Shown here in pieces: positions 36,360 to 45,546 of a stretch of DNA of 64,000 nt (the stretch's first letter is position 1; the number at the start of each line of letters is the position of its first letter). The DNA is taken from the NCBI GenBank assembly GCA_012960305.1, contig DUBM01000021.1:62001-126000 (forward strand), given 5' to 3'. The translations under genes and the position numbers were made by a program. The notes below the pieces were generated by a model. It made no database searches and had not been told where the DNA came from. It saw only the letters and a list, made by a program, of their open reading frames with translations. Source of the stretch: Gammaproteobacteria bacterium. GTDB taxonomy: Bacteria > Pseudomonadota > Gammaproteobacteria > Pseudomonadales > Pseudohongiellaceae.

Positions 36360-36824
36360 CTAAGCAAGGACAGTCATCCCCAACCATTCTGCGATCAGTG
36401 CAGGCTTTTCTTCACCGTCGATTTCTATCGTTACGTTGTGCTTCATTAAATAGTGCTTGGGTTTTTTCTCTTCGGCACTGATTAATTGAAATCGAGCACG
36501 AATTTTGGCATCAACCTTTACCGGGTTAATGAATCGAACTTTGTCTAATCCATAGTTAATCCCCATAACGGAATTTTTCAACTTCATGCCGCCGTTTTTT
36601 GAACCCAACATACTAAGAAGCGAGAGAGTGAGGAAGCCATGAGCGATGGTTGTTCCAAAAGGAGTCTCTGCGGCCCGTTCAGCATCGATGTGAATATATT
36701 GATGATCACCAGTAGCATCGGCAAATTTGTTGATACGGTCTTGATCAACTTCAAGCCAGTCAGTAACGCCAACTTCTTTACCAACATACTCACCTAGTTG
36801 ATCCACGCTAACTAAATTACTCAT
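36360..36824 (-). CDS. MaoC-like (R)-specific enoyl-CoA hydratase
   Basis: A 154-residue hot-dog-fold protein. The catalytic Asp-His pair lies in FADATGDHQYIHID (about residues 31-44). The hydratase-2 motif continues with PFGTTIAHGFLTLSLL. Relatives hydrate trans-2-enoyl-CoA to (R)-3-hydroxyacyl-CoA. It is in the same orientation as the DUF1499 lipoprotein and 92 bases upstream of it. It is probably independent of ubiquinone synthesis although nested between ubiH and ubiI. Confidence 0.9.
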   Translation of the reverse strand: MSNLVSVDQLGEYVGKEVGVTDWLEVDQDRINKFADATGDHQYIHIDAERAAETPFGTTIAHGFLTLSLLSMLGSKNGGMKLKNSVMGINYGLDKVRFINPVKVDAKIRARFQLISAEEKKPKHYLMKHNVTIEIDGEEKPALIAEWLGMTVLA

Positions 36825-36984
36825 CTAACCGCCCTCCCAAAATATGTCATCTATTGAATGTTTTTACTGTAGTTTTTTGTAGCTTTAAACAGCAGTCGCA
36901 TTAGGGCAGAAGTCTAGCAGCAATTACATTTGATCGGAACAGAACGAGGTTAGGGAATCATCATCATTCACCTTATAATGGCCA

Positions 36985-38226
36985 ATGATGAGCACGAATA
37001 ATTCAGATGAATATGATATTGCAATCATTGGCGGTGGAATGGTTGGCGCCAGTCTTGCCTGTTTGTTAGCTAATACTTCTCTTAGAATTGCCCTAGTTGA
37101 TCGTCAGTTATTCGATGAATCTGCGATTCCAGTCACTCAAGTTCAACCAAAATTCGATGCTCGAGTGAGCGCGATCACAGCAGCTTCAAGAAATCTATTC
37201 GATCAAATGGGACTATGGGATGATATTGCTGCGATGCGCTGTTGTGGCTACTCAAATATGCAGGTTTGGGATGCAGATGGCACCGGTTCAGTCTCTTTCT
37301 CAGCTGGGGATGTTAATCAGCTAGAGCTTGGCAATATTGTTGAAAATTCGGTAATTCTCTCTGCTCTCTACAAAAAGCTTGATTTAATCGATCATGTTGA
37401 TCTCATTACGCCTTTTTCGATTGAAAGTTTCCAGCGCGATCAAGACGCTAAAAAAATTACATTACGATCAATCGACGGAAATAATTTGACCGCAAAACTA
37501 TTGGTGGCAGCCGATGGAGCTTCATCAAAGATTCGAGAATTGGCAGAATTTGCAACGAAAGAGTGGGATTACAATCACCTTGCTCTGGTGACTACGGTTA
37601 AGACAGAGGCAGCACATAGAAATACTGCATTTCAGCGTTTTATGCCAACGGGCCCATTAGCATTTTTGCCGCTGGCAGAATCTGCTTCAGACTCAGGTCA
37701 AAAATTCAGTTCTATAGTTTGGTCGGCAATTCCCGAGAGGTCGGAAGAATTAATGTTCATGTCTGATAAAGAATTCGCATTAGAGCTCAGCAGATCAATA
37801 GAAAATAAATTGGGAGCTATTGAGTGGCTGGATAAGCGTTTTGTTTTCCCCCTGCGCCAGCGACACGCTAAAGATTATGTTCAAGACAATATTGCTTTAG
37901 TGGGAGATGCGGCCCATAGTATTCATCCTCTCGCCGGTCAGGGAGTTAATCTGGGCCTTCTAGATGTCCAGGTACTTGCTCAAGAGTTAATCCAAGGCTT
38001 ACAGGCAGGTAGAAATGTAGCAGATATGACCGTGCTTAAATGTTACCAAAGAAAGAGAGTTGGTCATAATCTAGGAATGATGTGGATGATGGAGGGGTTT
38101 AAATACCTATTTGCCGAACGGCCATTACCAGTTCGTTGGTTTAGAAATTTAGGAATGCGCGGAGTAGATAATATTCCCTTGGTTAAAAACCAGTTAGCGC
38201 GGCGGGCTATGGGTCTAGACTGGTAA
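36985..38226 (+). CDS. ubiI: UbiI/VisC-type ubiquinone hydroxylase
   Basis: A 413-residue FAD monooxygenase with IIGGGMVGASLA, FDARVSAITAAS, MQVWDADGTGSVSFSA and LGNIVENSVI, the last two typical of UbiI/VisC. It also has DGASSKIRE and VGDAAHSIHPLAGQGVNLGLLDV. UbiI performs the C5 hydroxylation in ubiquinone synthesis. Two ATG codons in tandem (36985, 36988) can start it. In E. coli ubiH and ubiI are adjacent; here two minus-strand genes lie between them. Confidence 0.92.
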   Translation: MMSTNNSDEYDIAIIGGGMVGASLACLLANTSLRIALVDRQLFDESAIPVTQVQPKFDARVSAITAASRNLFDQMGLWDDIAAMRCCGYSNMQVWDADGTGSVSFSAGDVNQLELGNIVENSVILSALYKKLDLIDHVDLITPFSIESFQRDQDAKKITLRSIDGNNLTAKLLVAADGASSKIRELAEFATKEWDYNHLALVTTVKTEAAHRNTAFQRFMPTGPLAFLPLAESASDSGQKFSSIVWSAIPERSEELMFMSDKEFALELSRSIENKLGAIEWLDKRFVFPLRQRHAKDYVQDNIALVGDAAHSIHPLAGQGVNLGLLDVQVLAQELIQGLQAGRNVADMTVLKCYQRKRVGHNLGMMWMMEGFKYLFAERPLPVRWFRNLGMRGVDNIPLVKNQLARRAMGLDW

Positions 38227-38942
38227 TGATTAATGATAGTTCTCTTTTCTTGGTGAATTTACAATTCCAGTTACCTGATTATTCCGATGTGAAGTGATTA
38301 TAGACTCTACTTCTTCTCCGCATGGAACTTTATATTTTTCGAATATCTTCAGTATCAGGCTTTTTTGCGAACCAAGTAGCATCGACTAATTCCGGAGTGG
38401 ATCATTCTTGAGGTAAAGCTGAATTGAAGAGGAAATGGAATCGCGCTAGCTCTCATAAGCTAACCCACAAAAAACTTAGGTCAAAACTGTCTGACCAGTT
38501 GCAGTTTAATGAGAAACGTTCCACTCGGCCAGAATCATCTTCTAATGTGGGGTCAACAGCCACAAAATACTGTTCGATGCTGTTTTCGCAGGGGGTAGTG
38601 GCGGGTGAGTAGCACGAGGGGAAGCAGGAGCAATATCCTTACAATTAAGTAGAGACGTTCGGCGATTACGAATTCTGCCTAGACATTTAGAGCATGGACT
38701 TCGTTTATAGTTTTAATTTGCCATCTAAAGGAGGTATTCCACTAACTTCGGGGGTAAGTGTAATACTTGATGTTAACCACGTACAGTTAACGATGTTTAC
38801 ATATAAACCTCCGCTATAAAAAACCAAAAACTCTATATATTAGAATTTCTTATGGAGATTTCTTAAAGTCAGTCGATACTATGCTTGTACAAAGTTTAGC
38901 CCCTCATTATGAGGGCTATTAGCTTATTAGGGGTAGTATTTA
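38227..38942 (+). other. 716-base intergenic stretch with antiparallel open frames
   Basis: No gene is convincing here. Between about 38424 and 38638 both a plus-strand frame (62 codons, no good ribosome site) and a minus-strand frame (38453-38638, no ATG) stay open. This could be the remnant of a mobile element or a structured region. A hairpin, AGCCCCTCAT with ATGAGGGCT (one bulge), lies at about 38897-38916, just upstream of the small gene at 38943. I see no tRNA. Confidence 0.45.
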
Positions 38943-39131
38943 ATGGCGAAGGAATCAGATTTTCCGTTTGATCTAGATCTTAGTACCCTGGACACCGGAA
39001 GTATCACCAATATTCTAAACGATATAGAACAACACCTCCCCTTAATGGAATCTGAAGGAGATATAAGTCAACTGCTCCAAGTTAAAAAATTCTTCGAAAA
39101 AGAACTCAAAGAATCTCGTAGACTCCACTAA
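38943..39131 (+). CDS. small acidic protein of unknown function (62 aa)
   Basis: ATG 38943 follows TTAGGGGTAG (about 8 bases of spacing). The product is acidic at first (FPFDLDLSTLDTG) and then forms a likely amphipathic helix ending KKFFEKELKESRRLH. It has no signal or membrane span. I do not recognise it. The biased, helix-like composition favours a real gene, while the size and weak ribosome site leave doubt. Confidence 0.5.
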   Translation: MAKESDFPFDLDLSTLDTGSITNILNDIEQHLPLMESEGDISQLLQVKKFFEKELKESRRLH

Positions 39132-39359
39132 ATCTCTCAAAGCTATTCTGCTCCACTCTCCAGAGAATAGCATCTCAGCACAAACATTACTGTTTTTCCG
39201 GCCCAATAGCTGGAATCAGTCGATCAATCGCTATTTCTTATGGATTACTGTGTACACCCTTTAAGGCTTGGTTTATCCTACTAGACCCTGTTTCCTTAAC
39301 AGTGGTGAACAAGTATCAGTGAAATGTAATCAACGAACACAAAATTAAAGGTTTGGACT

Positions 39360-40070
39360 ATGAAAAACATATTTTCGCTCATCGCCATTAGTTGTTTAGT
39401 TAGCGGCACAGCTTCCGCAGATCTCGATACTGCAGCTCTCGAAAGAGCAATGGCAAGTTCTGATCGACCAGCCGCAGACAAGGAAAGGGACGTAAGCCGA
39501 AAAGCACCAGAGGTGCTAGATTTCTTTGGTCTTGAGGCTGGCATGACAGTACTGGACGTTAATGCATCCGGTGGTTGGTATACCGAAGTGTTGTCCTATG
39601 CGGTTGGCAGCAATGGTAATGTATTGATGCAAAATAGAGCCGGTGGACGTAACGCCGAAGCAGCTACGACTCGTGCCAATCGCTTAGGTAATGTTTCTGA
39701 ATGGCTAACTGAAATTTCAGAGATTCCCAATGGTTCAGTAGATTTCGCTATAATCGGTTTAAATTTTCATGACTTTCATAATCCCAATCCGGCAGTTGCC
39801 CAAGGCATTCTGAGTCAGATAAGTGGGACCCTTAAGCCCGGCGGTATTCTAGGCGTGCTTGATCATGAAGGTACATCAGGTGCCGACAATGCGACGTTAC
39901 ATCGAATAGCTTATGACGAAGCAGTAAAAGCTATATTGCAATCTGGCCTGGTATTGGTCGGTTCCAGCGAACTATTAGACAATCCTGCTGATGACCATAC
40001 AGTCGGACCGTTTGACCCTTCTTTGGGTCGAAACACCGATCGCATCGTATTAAAGTTTATGAAGCTGTAG
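39360..40070 (+). CDS. exported class I methyltransferase-like protein
   Basis: A 236-residue protein with a clear signal peptide (residues 1-20, cut at SA-D). A Rossmann-like methyltransferase domain follows: GMTVLDVNASGGWYTEVLS for motif I, a later LTEISEIPNGSVDFAIIGLNFHD and LKPGGILGVLDHEG. The usual acidic GxG motif is altered to DVNASGG. SAM is not known to be abundant in the periplasm, so these exported members may act on another ligand or not be methyltransferases. Family membership is clear; the function is not. Confidence 0.78.
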   Translation: MKNIFSLIAISCLVSGTASADLDTAALERAMASSDRPAADKERDVSRKAPEVLDFFGLEAGMTVLDVNASGGWYTEVLSYAVGSNGNVLMQNRAGGRNAEAATTRANRLGNVSEWLTEISEIPNGSVDFAIIGLNFHDFHNPNPAVAQGILSQISGTLKPGGILGVLDHEGTSGADNATLHRIAYDEAVKAILQSGLVLVGSSELLDNPADDHTVGPFDPSLGRNTDRIVLKFMKL

Positions 40071-40196
40071 ATCTAAGTACAATTTCAACCATAAATTTCG
40101 AGTCAGAGTTTTAGTGCACTTGATCACACCTAGCTCTTATCGAATTTACGGCTGGATGGCTACTAGATAGCAATGAGATAGGTACAAGATAGTTAT

Positions 40197-40233
40197 AAAA
40201 AAGAGAGGCTGTTTTTAGCAGTCTCTCTTTTTT
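40197..40233 (+). terminator. rho-independent terminator
   Basis: AAAAAAGAGAG and CTCTCTTTTTT pair, with an inner GCTG/CAGT partial stem and a T-rich loop. It lies about 127 bases after the methyltransferase-like gene and could stop transcripts from it. Confidence 0.75.
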
Positions 40234-40346
40234 ATTGGAGGCAGAATTTGCTCTTGCGACAAAACGGAGAAAATAGGGCAAATCTTTTAATGTGATAGTA
40301 TTTCTTTTGCACCATCAATCTTTATCATCCAAGTAAGTTTGATTTT

Positions 40347-42230
40347 GTGCAGCGCCAGTTGAGCATCTTAGATTCATCAACTATTAATTCCGAGAGTAGT
40401 TTGGAAAACCAAGAATCCCCTAACGCCGTTCGTAAATTTTTATCGGTCTTCAAATATAGTAGAGTCGCCATAGGAATTGTCTGGGGCACCAGCGCTGCGC
40501 TAACCGTTACCATGGCGTTAACTACTCTAGTTTCTGGCGTATTGCCTGCTGCCATAGCATCTATTGGAGGCCTCTTTGTCGATGCCGTAGCAGTCGCTTT
40601 ACAAGAAGGTGGAGACCTTTCCATTGAGTCGCGGAACACCGTTCTTTACTACGTCATGCTAGAAGCCGGTCTCGTGGTTCTCATGACTGGAGCTCAAAGA
40701 ATAAGTACTGTCAGTCAGTCCATTTTAAGAGTGCTCTTAGGAAATAAAATTAATGTCATGATTCTCGAAAAGGCCCTTACCTTGGAGCTAGCACATTTTG
40801 AGGATGCAGAGTATTACGACAAATTAGTGCGAGCACGACGGGAAGCATCAAGCAGACCTCTTAGTCTTGTTATTAAGACCTTCGATTTAATGAGAGATAT
40901 TATCGCTCTCCTTACCATTGGCATCTGGTTGTTCCAGTTCTCTCCTTACGCAGTGCTTCTGCTGGCAGTCGCAGGCACACCGGCATTTATCGCTGAAGCA
41001 AAATTTTCCGGAGAAGCATTTCGTATTCATCGTCGTCGCTCAGCCGAGCGTCGCATGCAAATCTATCTTGAGATGGTATTGACTAGAGAAGATGGCGTTA
41101 AGGAAGTTAAACTTCTTCAGTTAGGCAAACTCTTTCTCAAGCGGTATGTAGATATTTTTCTAAACATCTATAAGGAAGATAGAAACCTTGTTCTTCGCCG
41201 TGGCATTTGGGGTTATCTTCTTGGCTTGGTTGCCAGTGCAGCATTCTATTTTGCCTACGGGTGGGTTGGTTTCGCGGCCATGGCAGGAGCAATAACAATT
41301 GGCCAAATGACGATGTACATCGCTCAGTTTCGCCTAGGTCAAAATGCCGTTACCAGCAGCCTCACCGCAGTCAATGGCATGTATGAAGATAACTTGTATC
41401 TGTCGAACCTGAGCGAATATCTTGAACACAAAGTTCCGGAACAAACCGGAGAAAAGAAGGCAGGACCTAGCCCCGAAGAGGGCATTCGCTTTGAGGATGT
41501 TAGTTTCTATTATCCAGGCAGTGATACGCCCGCGCTTAACAAGATCAATTTGCATATTAGTCCAGGTGAAAGTCTCGCAATCGTTGGTGAGAATGGCAGT
41601 GGCAAAACGACGTTAATAAAATTGCTAACTCGATTATATGCACCGACTCATGGGGAAATATTTCTTGAAGGTTTGGAATTGCAACAATGGGATATTGAAG
41701 CCTTAAGACAAAAGATTGGAGTAATATTTCAAGATTTTTCCCGTTACCAACTCATTGTCGGAGAAAATATTGGCATAGGAGATGTCGACAACATCGAAGA
41801 AGACGAACAAATTGCCCAGGCCGCAAAGCAAGGAATGGCCGATGTCTTCGTCAAGGACCTTCCCCTTGAGTACAAAACTCAGTTGGGAACGTGGTTCAAA
41901 GACGGCAAGGAACTGTCTGGTGGGCAGTGGCAAAAAATTGCTTTGTCACGCGCCTTTATGCGAAATCAAGCCGATATATTAATTCTTGATGAACCTACGG
42001 CGGCGATTGATGCAAAGGCAGAGGCGGAAATATTCGCACACTTTCGTGACCTCACCGCAAATAAGATCTCGATAATAATTTCTCACCGATTTTCGACAGT
42101 TCGTATGGCTGATCACATTATTGTTTTAGAAAAAGCAGAAGTCATGGAGCAGGGCAGCCACAACGAATTGCTTGCTGCAGATGGGCAGTATGCAACATTA
42201 TTTAAATTGCAGGCGAAGGGCTATCAATAA
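40347..42230 (+). CDS. ABC exporter, fused membrane and ATPase domains
   Basis: A 627-residue half-transporter that begins at GTG 40347; a later start is possible. A six-span membrane domain (about residues 25-340) starts with RKFLSVFKYSRVAIGIVW. The ATPase domain has Walker A GENGSGKTT (about 418), signature LSGGQWQK, Walker B ILILDEPTAAID and H-loop ISHRFS. This MsbA/MdlB-type family exports lipids, drugs or peptides as a dimer. The substrate is not evident. A LysE-type exporter gene follows at 53 bases. Confidence 0.9.
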   Translation: MQRQLSILDSSTINSESSLENQESPNAVRKFLSVFKYSRVAIGIVWGTSAALTVTMALTTLVSGVLPAAIASIGGLFVDAVAVALQEGGDLSIESRNTVLYYVMLEAGLVVLMTGAQRISTVSQSILRVLLGNKINVMILEKALTLELAHFEDAEYYDKLVRARREASSRPLSLVIKTFDLMRDIIALLTIGIWLFQFSPYAVLLLAVAGTPAFIAEAKFSGEAFRIHRRRSAERRMQIYLEMVLTREDGVKEVKLLQLGKLFLKRYVDIFLNIYKEDRNLVLRRGIWGYLLGLVASAAFYFAYGWVGFAAMAGAITIGQMTMYIAQFRLGQNAVTSSLTAVNGMYEDNLYLSNLSEYLEHKVPEQTGEKKAGPSPEEGIRFEDVSFYYPGSDTPALNKINLHISPGESLAIVGENGSGKTTLIKLLTRLYAPTHGEIFLEGLELQQWDIEALRQKIGVIFQDFSRYQLIVGENIGIGDVDNIEEDEQIAQAAKQGMADVFVKDLPLEYKTQLGTWFKDGKELSGGQWQKIALSRAFMRNQADILILDEPTAAIDAKAEAEIFAHFRDLTANKISIIISHRFSTVRMADHIIVLEKAEVMEQGSHNELLAADGQYATLFKLQAKGYQ

Positions 42231-42283
42231 GCGGGTGAAATTAATTCGGTGCATTGTACCGTAAATTAGTTAACTCAGAATAA

Positions 42284-42913
42284 ATGACAAATCCGTATTT
42301 TTATCTTTTAGTAGGGATGATCGCCTGTTTCATCGGGACAATTCCTTTTGGCCCAATTAATCTAACGGTGGTAAAAACTACTGTAGATCATAATCGGCTC
42401 CGGGGAACCGAAGTCGCTTTGGCTGCTTCACTAATTGAGGTTCTGCAAGCGCTGATTGCTATTTCTTTCGGCATGGTAATTAGTTCCTACTTGGAATCAA
42501 ATGTTGTCATTAAAATAATTCTGGCCTTGGTTTTTATAGTACTGGCAGTATTTATCTATATCCGGGAAAGCCAACCGGCTTTTTCTGCCGCCGATATTCT
42601 ACAAGAGTCCTTTTTTAAGAAAGGATTACTGATTGCTGTTTTTAATCCTCAGGCTGTCCCTTTTTGGATATTCGCCCTTGCAACTATTAGTCAATATTTC
42701 GATTTCGAATATGTTGGGGTTTACCTGGCCTGCTTTCTTTTAGGAGTATTTGCGGGGAAGCTTATTGCCCTCTATGGTTTCGTGATTGCTAGCGATTATC
42801 TAAAATCACACCTGCAAAAGAGCAGTAAGATGGTCAATCGGCTATTAGCCGGGATACTGCTCTTAATAGGGCTGAGTCAGGCGTTGAGTGCAATAACAAA
42901 ATTTACTAGCTGA
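42284..42913 (+). CDS. LysE-family amino-acid exporter
   Basis: A 209-residue protein with six hydrophobic segments. The start LLVGMIACFIGTIPFGPINLTVV carries the LysE/RhtB-family motif (GPxxxxV), and a conserved NPQAVPFW lies at about residue 120. Such proteins export amino acids or derivatives. It probably shares a transcript with the ABC exporter upstream. Confidence 0.82.
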   Translation: MTNPYFYLLVGMIACFIGTIPFGPINLTVVKTTVDHNRLRGTEVALAASLIEVLQALIAISFGMVISSYLESNVVIKIILALVFIVLAVFIYIRESQPAFSAADILQESFFKKGLLIAVFNPQAVPFWIFALATISQYFDFEYVGVYLACFLLGVFAGKLIALYGFVIASDYLKSHLQKSSKMVNRLLAGILLLIGLSQALSAITKFTS

Positions 42914-43582
42914 ATCGCTAAGGATTAAGTCATTTTTCCCGCTATGTCTACTAAGGGAAATCACTTTAAAGCACTGATATTAAGCAAGCTGGCAGCAGAT
43001 TGCGAGTAGATTCAATCGTGAACTAAACTTTCAAGACTATTCCAGAATTCGATTGATTCAAAAATAGCAGTTATGAATATGAATATATTGTAGAATTTGA
43101 AAAGTGGACTATCGCAAAAATCGGTATACGGCGATATCGTAGAGGCCACTGGAAGTCCTGTCTGCGATGAAGTAGTTAATTTGATGCTAAATGCTGTTAC
43201 AGAAGATATCGTGATCGATCTTGATAGTGTACCTGCGGTTACTGACTCACAGGTTTCTGCGCCGTTTCTGTGAATCTTCGATGGAGCACTAATTAGCGCT
43301 GAATTAGTTGTAAGTAATTTTAGCCAACTCGAATTCGAGCTTGTTTCTTGCAAATCTCTGGACCCAGCCCTCGTCTCAGTGATCGAAAGTATTTATGGCG
43401 CAAACGTATCACTAACTCTTTTGGGAGTTACTAGTGGTGCTTGCATCTTCACGATTTACAGCTGCTATATTGTTGACTCCTATCCTATTCGATTTCATTT
43501 ATAGCTGTCGTTGAAGATTAATCTGGATCTGATAAATTCAGAGAACCTCTAACAATTGAGATTGATTTAAAGAAGCTGCGAT
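42914..43582 (+). other. 669-base stretch with a probable decayed gene
   Basis: There is no intact gene between the LysE transporter and the small zinc-ribbon protein. Most of it is covered by the broken plus-strand frame 43094-43504, listed separately. A minus-strand frame at 43012-43353 overlaps it but has Ser/Thr-rich composition typical of a shadow. Confidence 0.5.
43094..43504 (+). pseudogene. possible pseudogene with one in-frame stop
   Basis: The plus frame is open from the stop at 43091 to TAG 43502-43504 except for a single TGA at 43271-43273. The 136 sense codons read like a real alpha/beta protein, for example EDIVIDLDSVPAVTDSQV before the stop and FDGALISAELVVSNFSQLEF after it. 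No ATG with a ribosome site is visible at the front. I do not recognise the family. It could also be a chance frame, or TGA readthrough, which I consider least likely. Confidence 0.35.
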
Positions 43583-43972
43583 ATGCAAAAAAAACCAGAC
43601 AAGCAATCAGGTATCCATTCGAAGCAACAAACCGAGAATCTTTCTAAAACAGAAGCTAATAACCAGGAAAAACACTTGAGAAAAATTAGTCGCGCGAGAA
43701 CCAGATTGCTCGTCTGCTTTTTAACCTTGCCAGTTTATATAGGTGCACTTTGGATATTGCTGAACAACGGCCGAGGCGTTGAGACGTTTATGTTGGTTTA
43801 TATGGTTTTGTGGGCAGGCTTTGCTGTTGATATGTCTATGCGACGCTGTCCTGCATGTGAACAACAATTTTATGTCAAAAGTATTTTATTGAATTTGATT
43901 AGCCGAGACTGCGTCCACTGTGGTCTTGCTACAATTCCTACTAATAATGACTCTGACAGCAAAAAGTTCTAG
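43583..43972 (+). CDS. two-span membrane protein with zinc-ribbon-like Cys pairs
   Basis: A 129-residue protein. It has a polar, Lys-rich N terminus (1-45), two membrane segments (about 46-68 and 72-86) and then CPACEQQF...CVHCG (about residues 92-115). This four-Cys pattern probably binds zinc on the cytoplasmic side. I do not recognise a named family. It is a lone gene with a weak ribosome site, convergent with gltD. Confidence 0.7.
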   Translation: MQKKPDKQSGIHSKQQTENLSKTEANNQEKHLRKISRARTRLLVCFLTLPVYIGALWILLNNGRGVETFMLVYMVLWAGFAVDMSMRRCPACEQQFYVKSILLNLISRDCVHCGLATIPTNNDSDSKKF

Positions 43973-44066
43973 AATTTCATTGCCCAGCACCTTGCATTAA
44001 CCTAAAAATCTCAAGAATTTTTGGTGGCTTAATATGGCAGAAATCAATGCGCTTTCACTGTAACAT

Positions 44067-45503
44067 CTAGCTATCAAGAAAAGTGTTGATTTGTTCTGCT
44101 GCCAAACGACCTTCATCGATAGCTCGAACAATTAAAGACTGGCCACGGCGGCAATCTCCAGCGGTAAATATTTTCTTTTTTGAAGTTTGAAAACTCCCAT
44201 AGTCAGCGAGATAGTTCGAGCGACCATCGAGTTCTAGTTCAAGCTTGTCACTAATATAGTGTTCCGGCCCTAGAAATCCCATGGAGATAAAAATAAGGTC
44301 TGCTTCCCAGAATTCTACAGTGCCAGGGACCACTTTAAAGTTCTGATCTACTTTCACAGTATTGATGCCAAGTAAATTGCCATCGTCATCTCTGACAAAT
44401 TCTTTGCCTGAGATCGAATAAACTCTAGGGTCTTGGCCATCACGCACAGCGGCTTCTTCGTGGCCATAATCGACACGGTGAATCTTCGGCCACAGCGGCC
44501 AAGGATTATCATTTGCACGTTCAACAGGGGGCTTGGGCATAATTTCAAAATTAACTAATGACTTGCAGCCATGGCGCAGTGATGTGCCAATGCAGTCAGT
44601 ACCCGTATCTCCACCGCCGATTACGATGACATGTTTGTTTTTAGCAGAAATGTAATTTCCGTCTTCCAGATTTGAATCCAATAAGCTCTTGGTGTTTTTC
44701 AACAAGAATTCCATCGCAAAATGAATTCCATTGCCTCCTCTATTTGGAATCCTAAGATCTCTTGGGGTTGTTGCTCCGGTGGCCAACAGCAAAGCATCAT
44801 TCATGCTGAGTAAGTCTTCTCCCGAGACTGAATGCTTGCCCTCACCGCCGACATCAGCATTAACGATAAACTTGACACCTTCTTCTCTAAGTAAATTAAC
44901 TCGACGATCAACTATTTCTTTCTCGAGTTTCATGTTCGGAATACCATACATTAACAGTCCACCGACACGATCTTCTCGCTCATATACCGTTACCGAGTGT
45001 CCGGCAAGATTGAGTTGAGCGGCAGCTGCTAGTCCGGCAGGCCCTGACCCAACAATGGCTACTGTCTTACCAGTTCTAATGGTTGGAGGGTTAGCTACAA
45101 CCCAGCCATTTGCAAATCCCTTGTCGATAATGGCGCATTCGATATTCTTAATCGTTACTGCAGGCTCGTTTACGCCAAGTACACAAGATCCTTCGCAAGG
45201 AGCCGGACAAACACGGCCAGTAAATTCAGGAAAATTATTCGTCTTGTGTAAGCGATCAAGGGCTTCTTTCCAACGACCCTTATAGACTAGGTCATTCCAT
45301 TCTGGAATTAAGTTATAAACAGGGCAGCCTTCACCAGATTGACAAAAAGGTACACCACAATCCATGCAGCGAGCGCCCTGCGTTGCAAGGTGAACATCAT
45401 CATGATCAGTGTAAATTTCTTTGAAATCGACCAACCTCGCCATCGCATCGCGATAGGGCTCTGGCTTTCGATCGAACTCCTTAAAACCTGTTGGCTTACC
45501 CAT
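44067..45503 (-). CDS. gltD: glutamate synthase (NADPH) small subunit
   Basis: A 478-residue flavoprotein that oxidises NAD(P)H and passes electrons through Fe-S clusters to the large subunit. The N-terminal cluster region has [15 protein letters not shown] and CPAPCEGSC (about residues 46-108). The FAD site is [14 protein letters not shown] (about 148) and the NADPH site is [15 protein letters not shown]. It is downstream of gltB by 43 bases in one operon. Confidence 0.96.
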   Translation of the reverse strand: MGKPTGFKEFDRKPEPYRDAMARLVDFKEIYTDHDDVHLATQGARCMDCGVPFCQSGEGCPVYNLIPEWNDLVYKGRWKEALDRLHKTNNFPEFTGRVCPAPCEGSCVLGVNEPAVTIKNIECAIIDKGFANGWVVANPPTIRTGKTVAIVGSGPAGLAAAAQLNLAGHSVTVYEREDRVGGLLMYGIPNMKLEKEIVDRRVNLLREEGVKFIVNADVGGEGKHSVSGEDLLSMNDALLLATGATTPRDLRIPNRGGNGIHFAMEFLLKNTKSLLDSNLEDGNYISAKNKHVIVIGGGDTGTDCIGTSLRHGCKSLVNFEIMPKPPVERANDNPWPLWPKIHRVDYGHEEAAVRDGQDPRVYSISGKEFVRDDDGNLLGINTVKVDQNFKVVPGTVEFWEADLIFISMGFLGPEHYISDKLELELDGRSNYLADYGSFQTSKKKIFTAGDCRRGQSLIVRAIDEGRLAAEQINTFLDS

Positions 45504-45546
45504 CTAGCTTTTAACCTTTGGCAAATCTTGCCTTTTTGTGCTTCTA

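Noticed and set aside
36866..36881. A CTGT...GTAG stretch upstream of the MaoC gene that resembles an SOS box
   Set aside because: The second half reads GTAG rather than ACAG, so the palindrome fails.
38424..38612. A 62-codon plus-strand frame as a gene
   Set aside because: There is no convincing ribosome site and an opposite frame is equally open; I report it only as an unexplained region.
39142..39171. Inverted repeat GCTATTCT/AGAATAGC after the small gene at 38943 as a terminator
   Set aside because: The loop is long and no T run follows on either strand.
43012..43353. A 113-codon minus-strand frame
   Set aside because: Its Ser/Thr-rich composition and lack of a ribosome site fit a shadow of the broken plus-strand frame.
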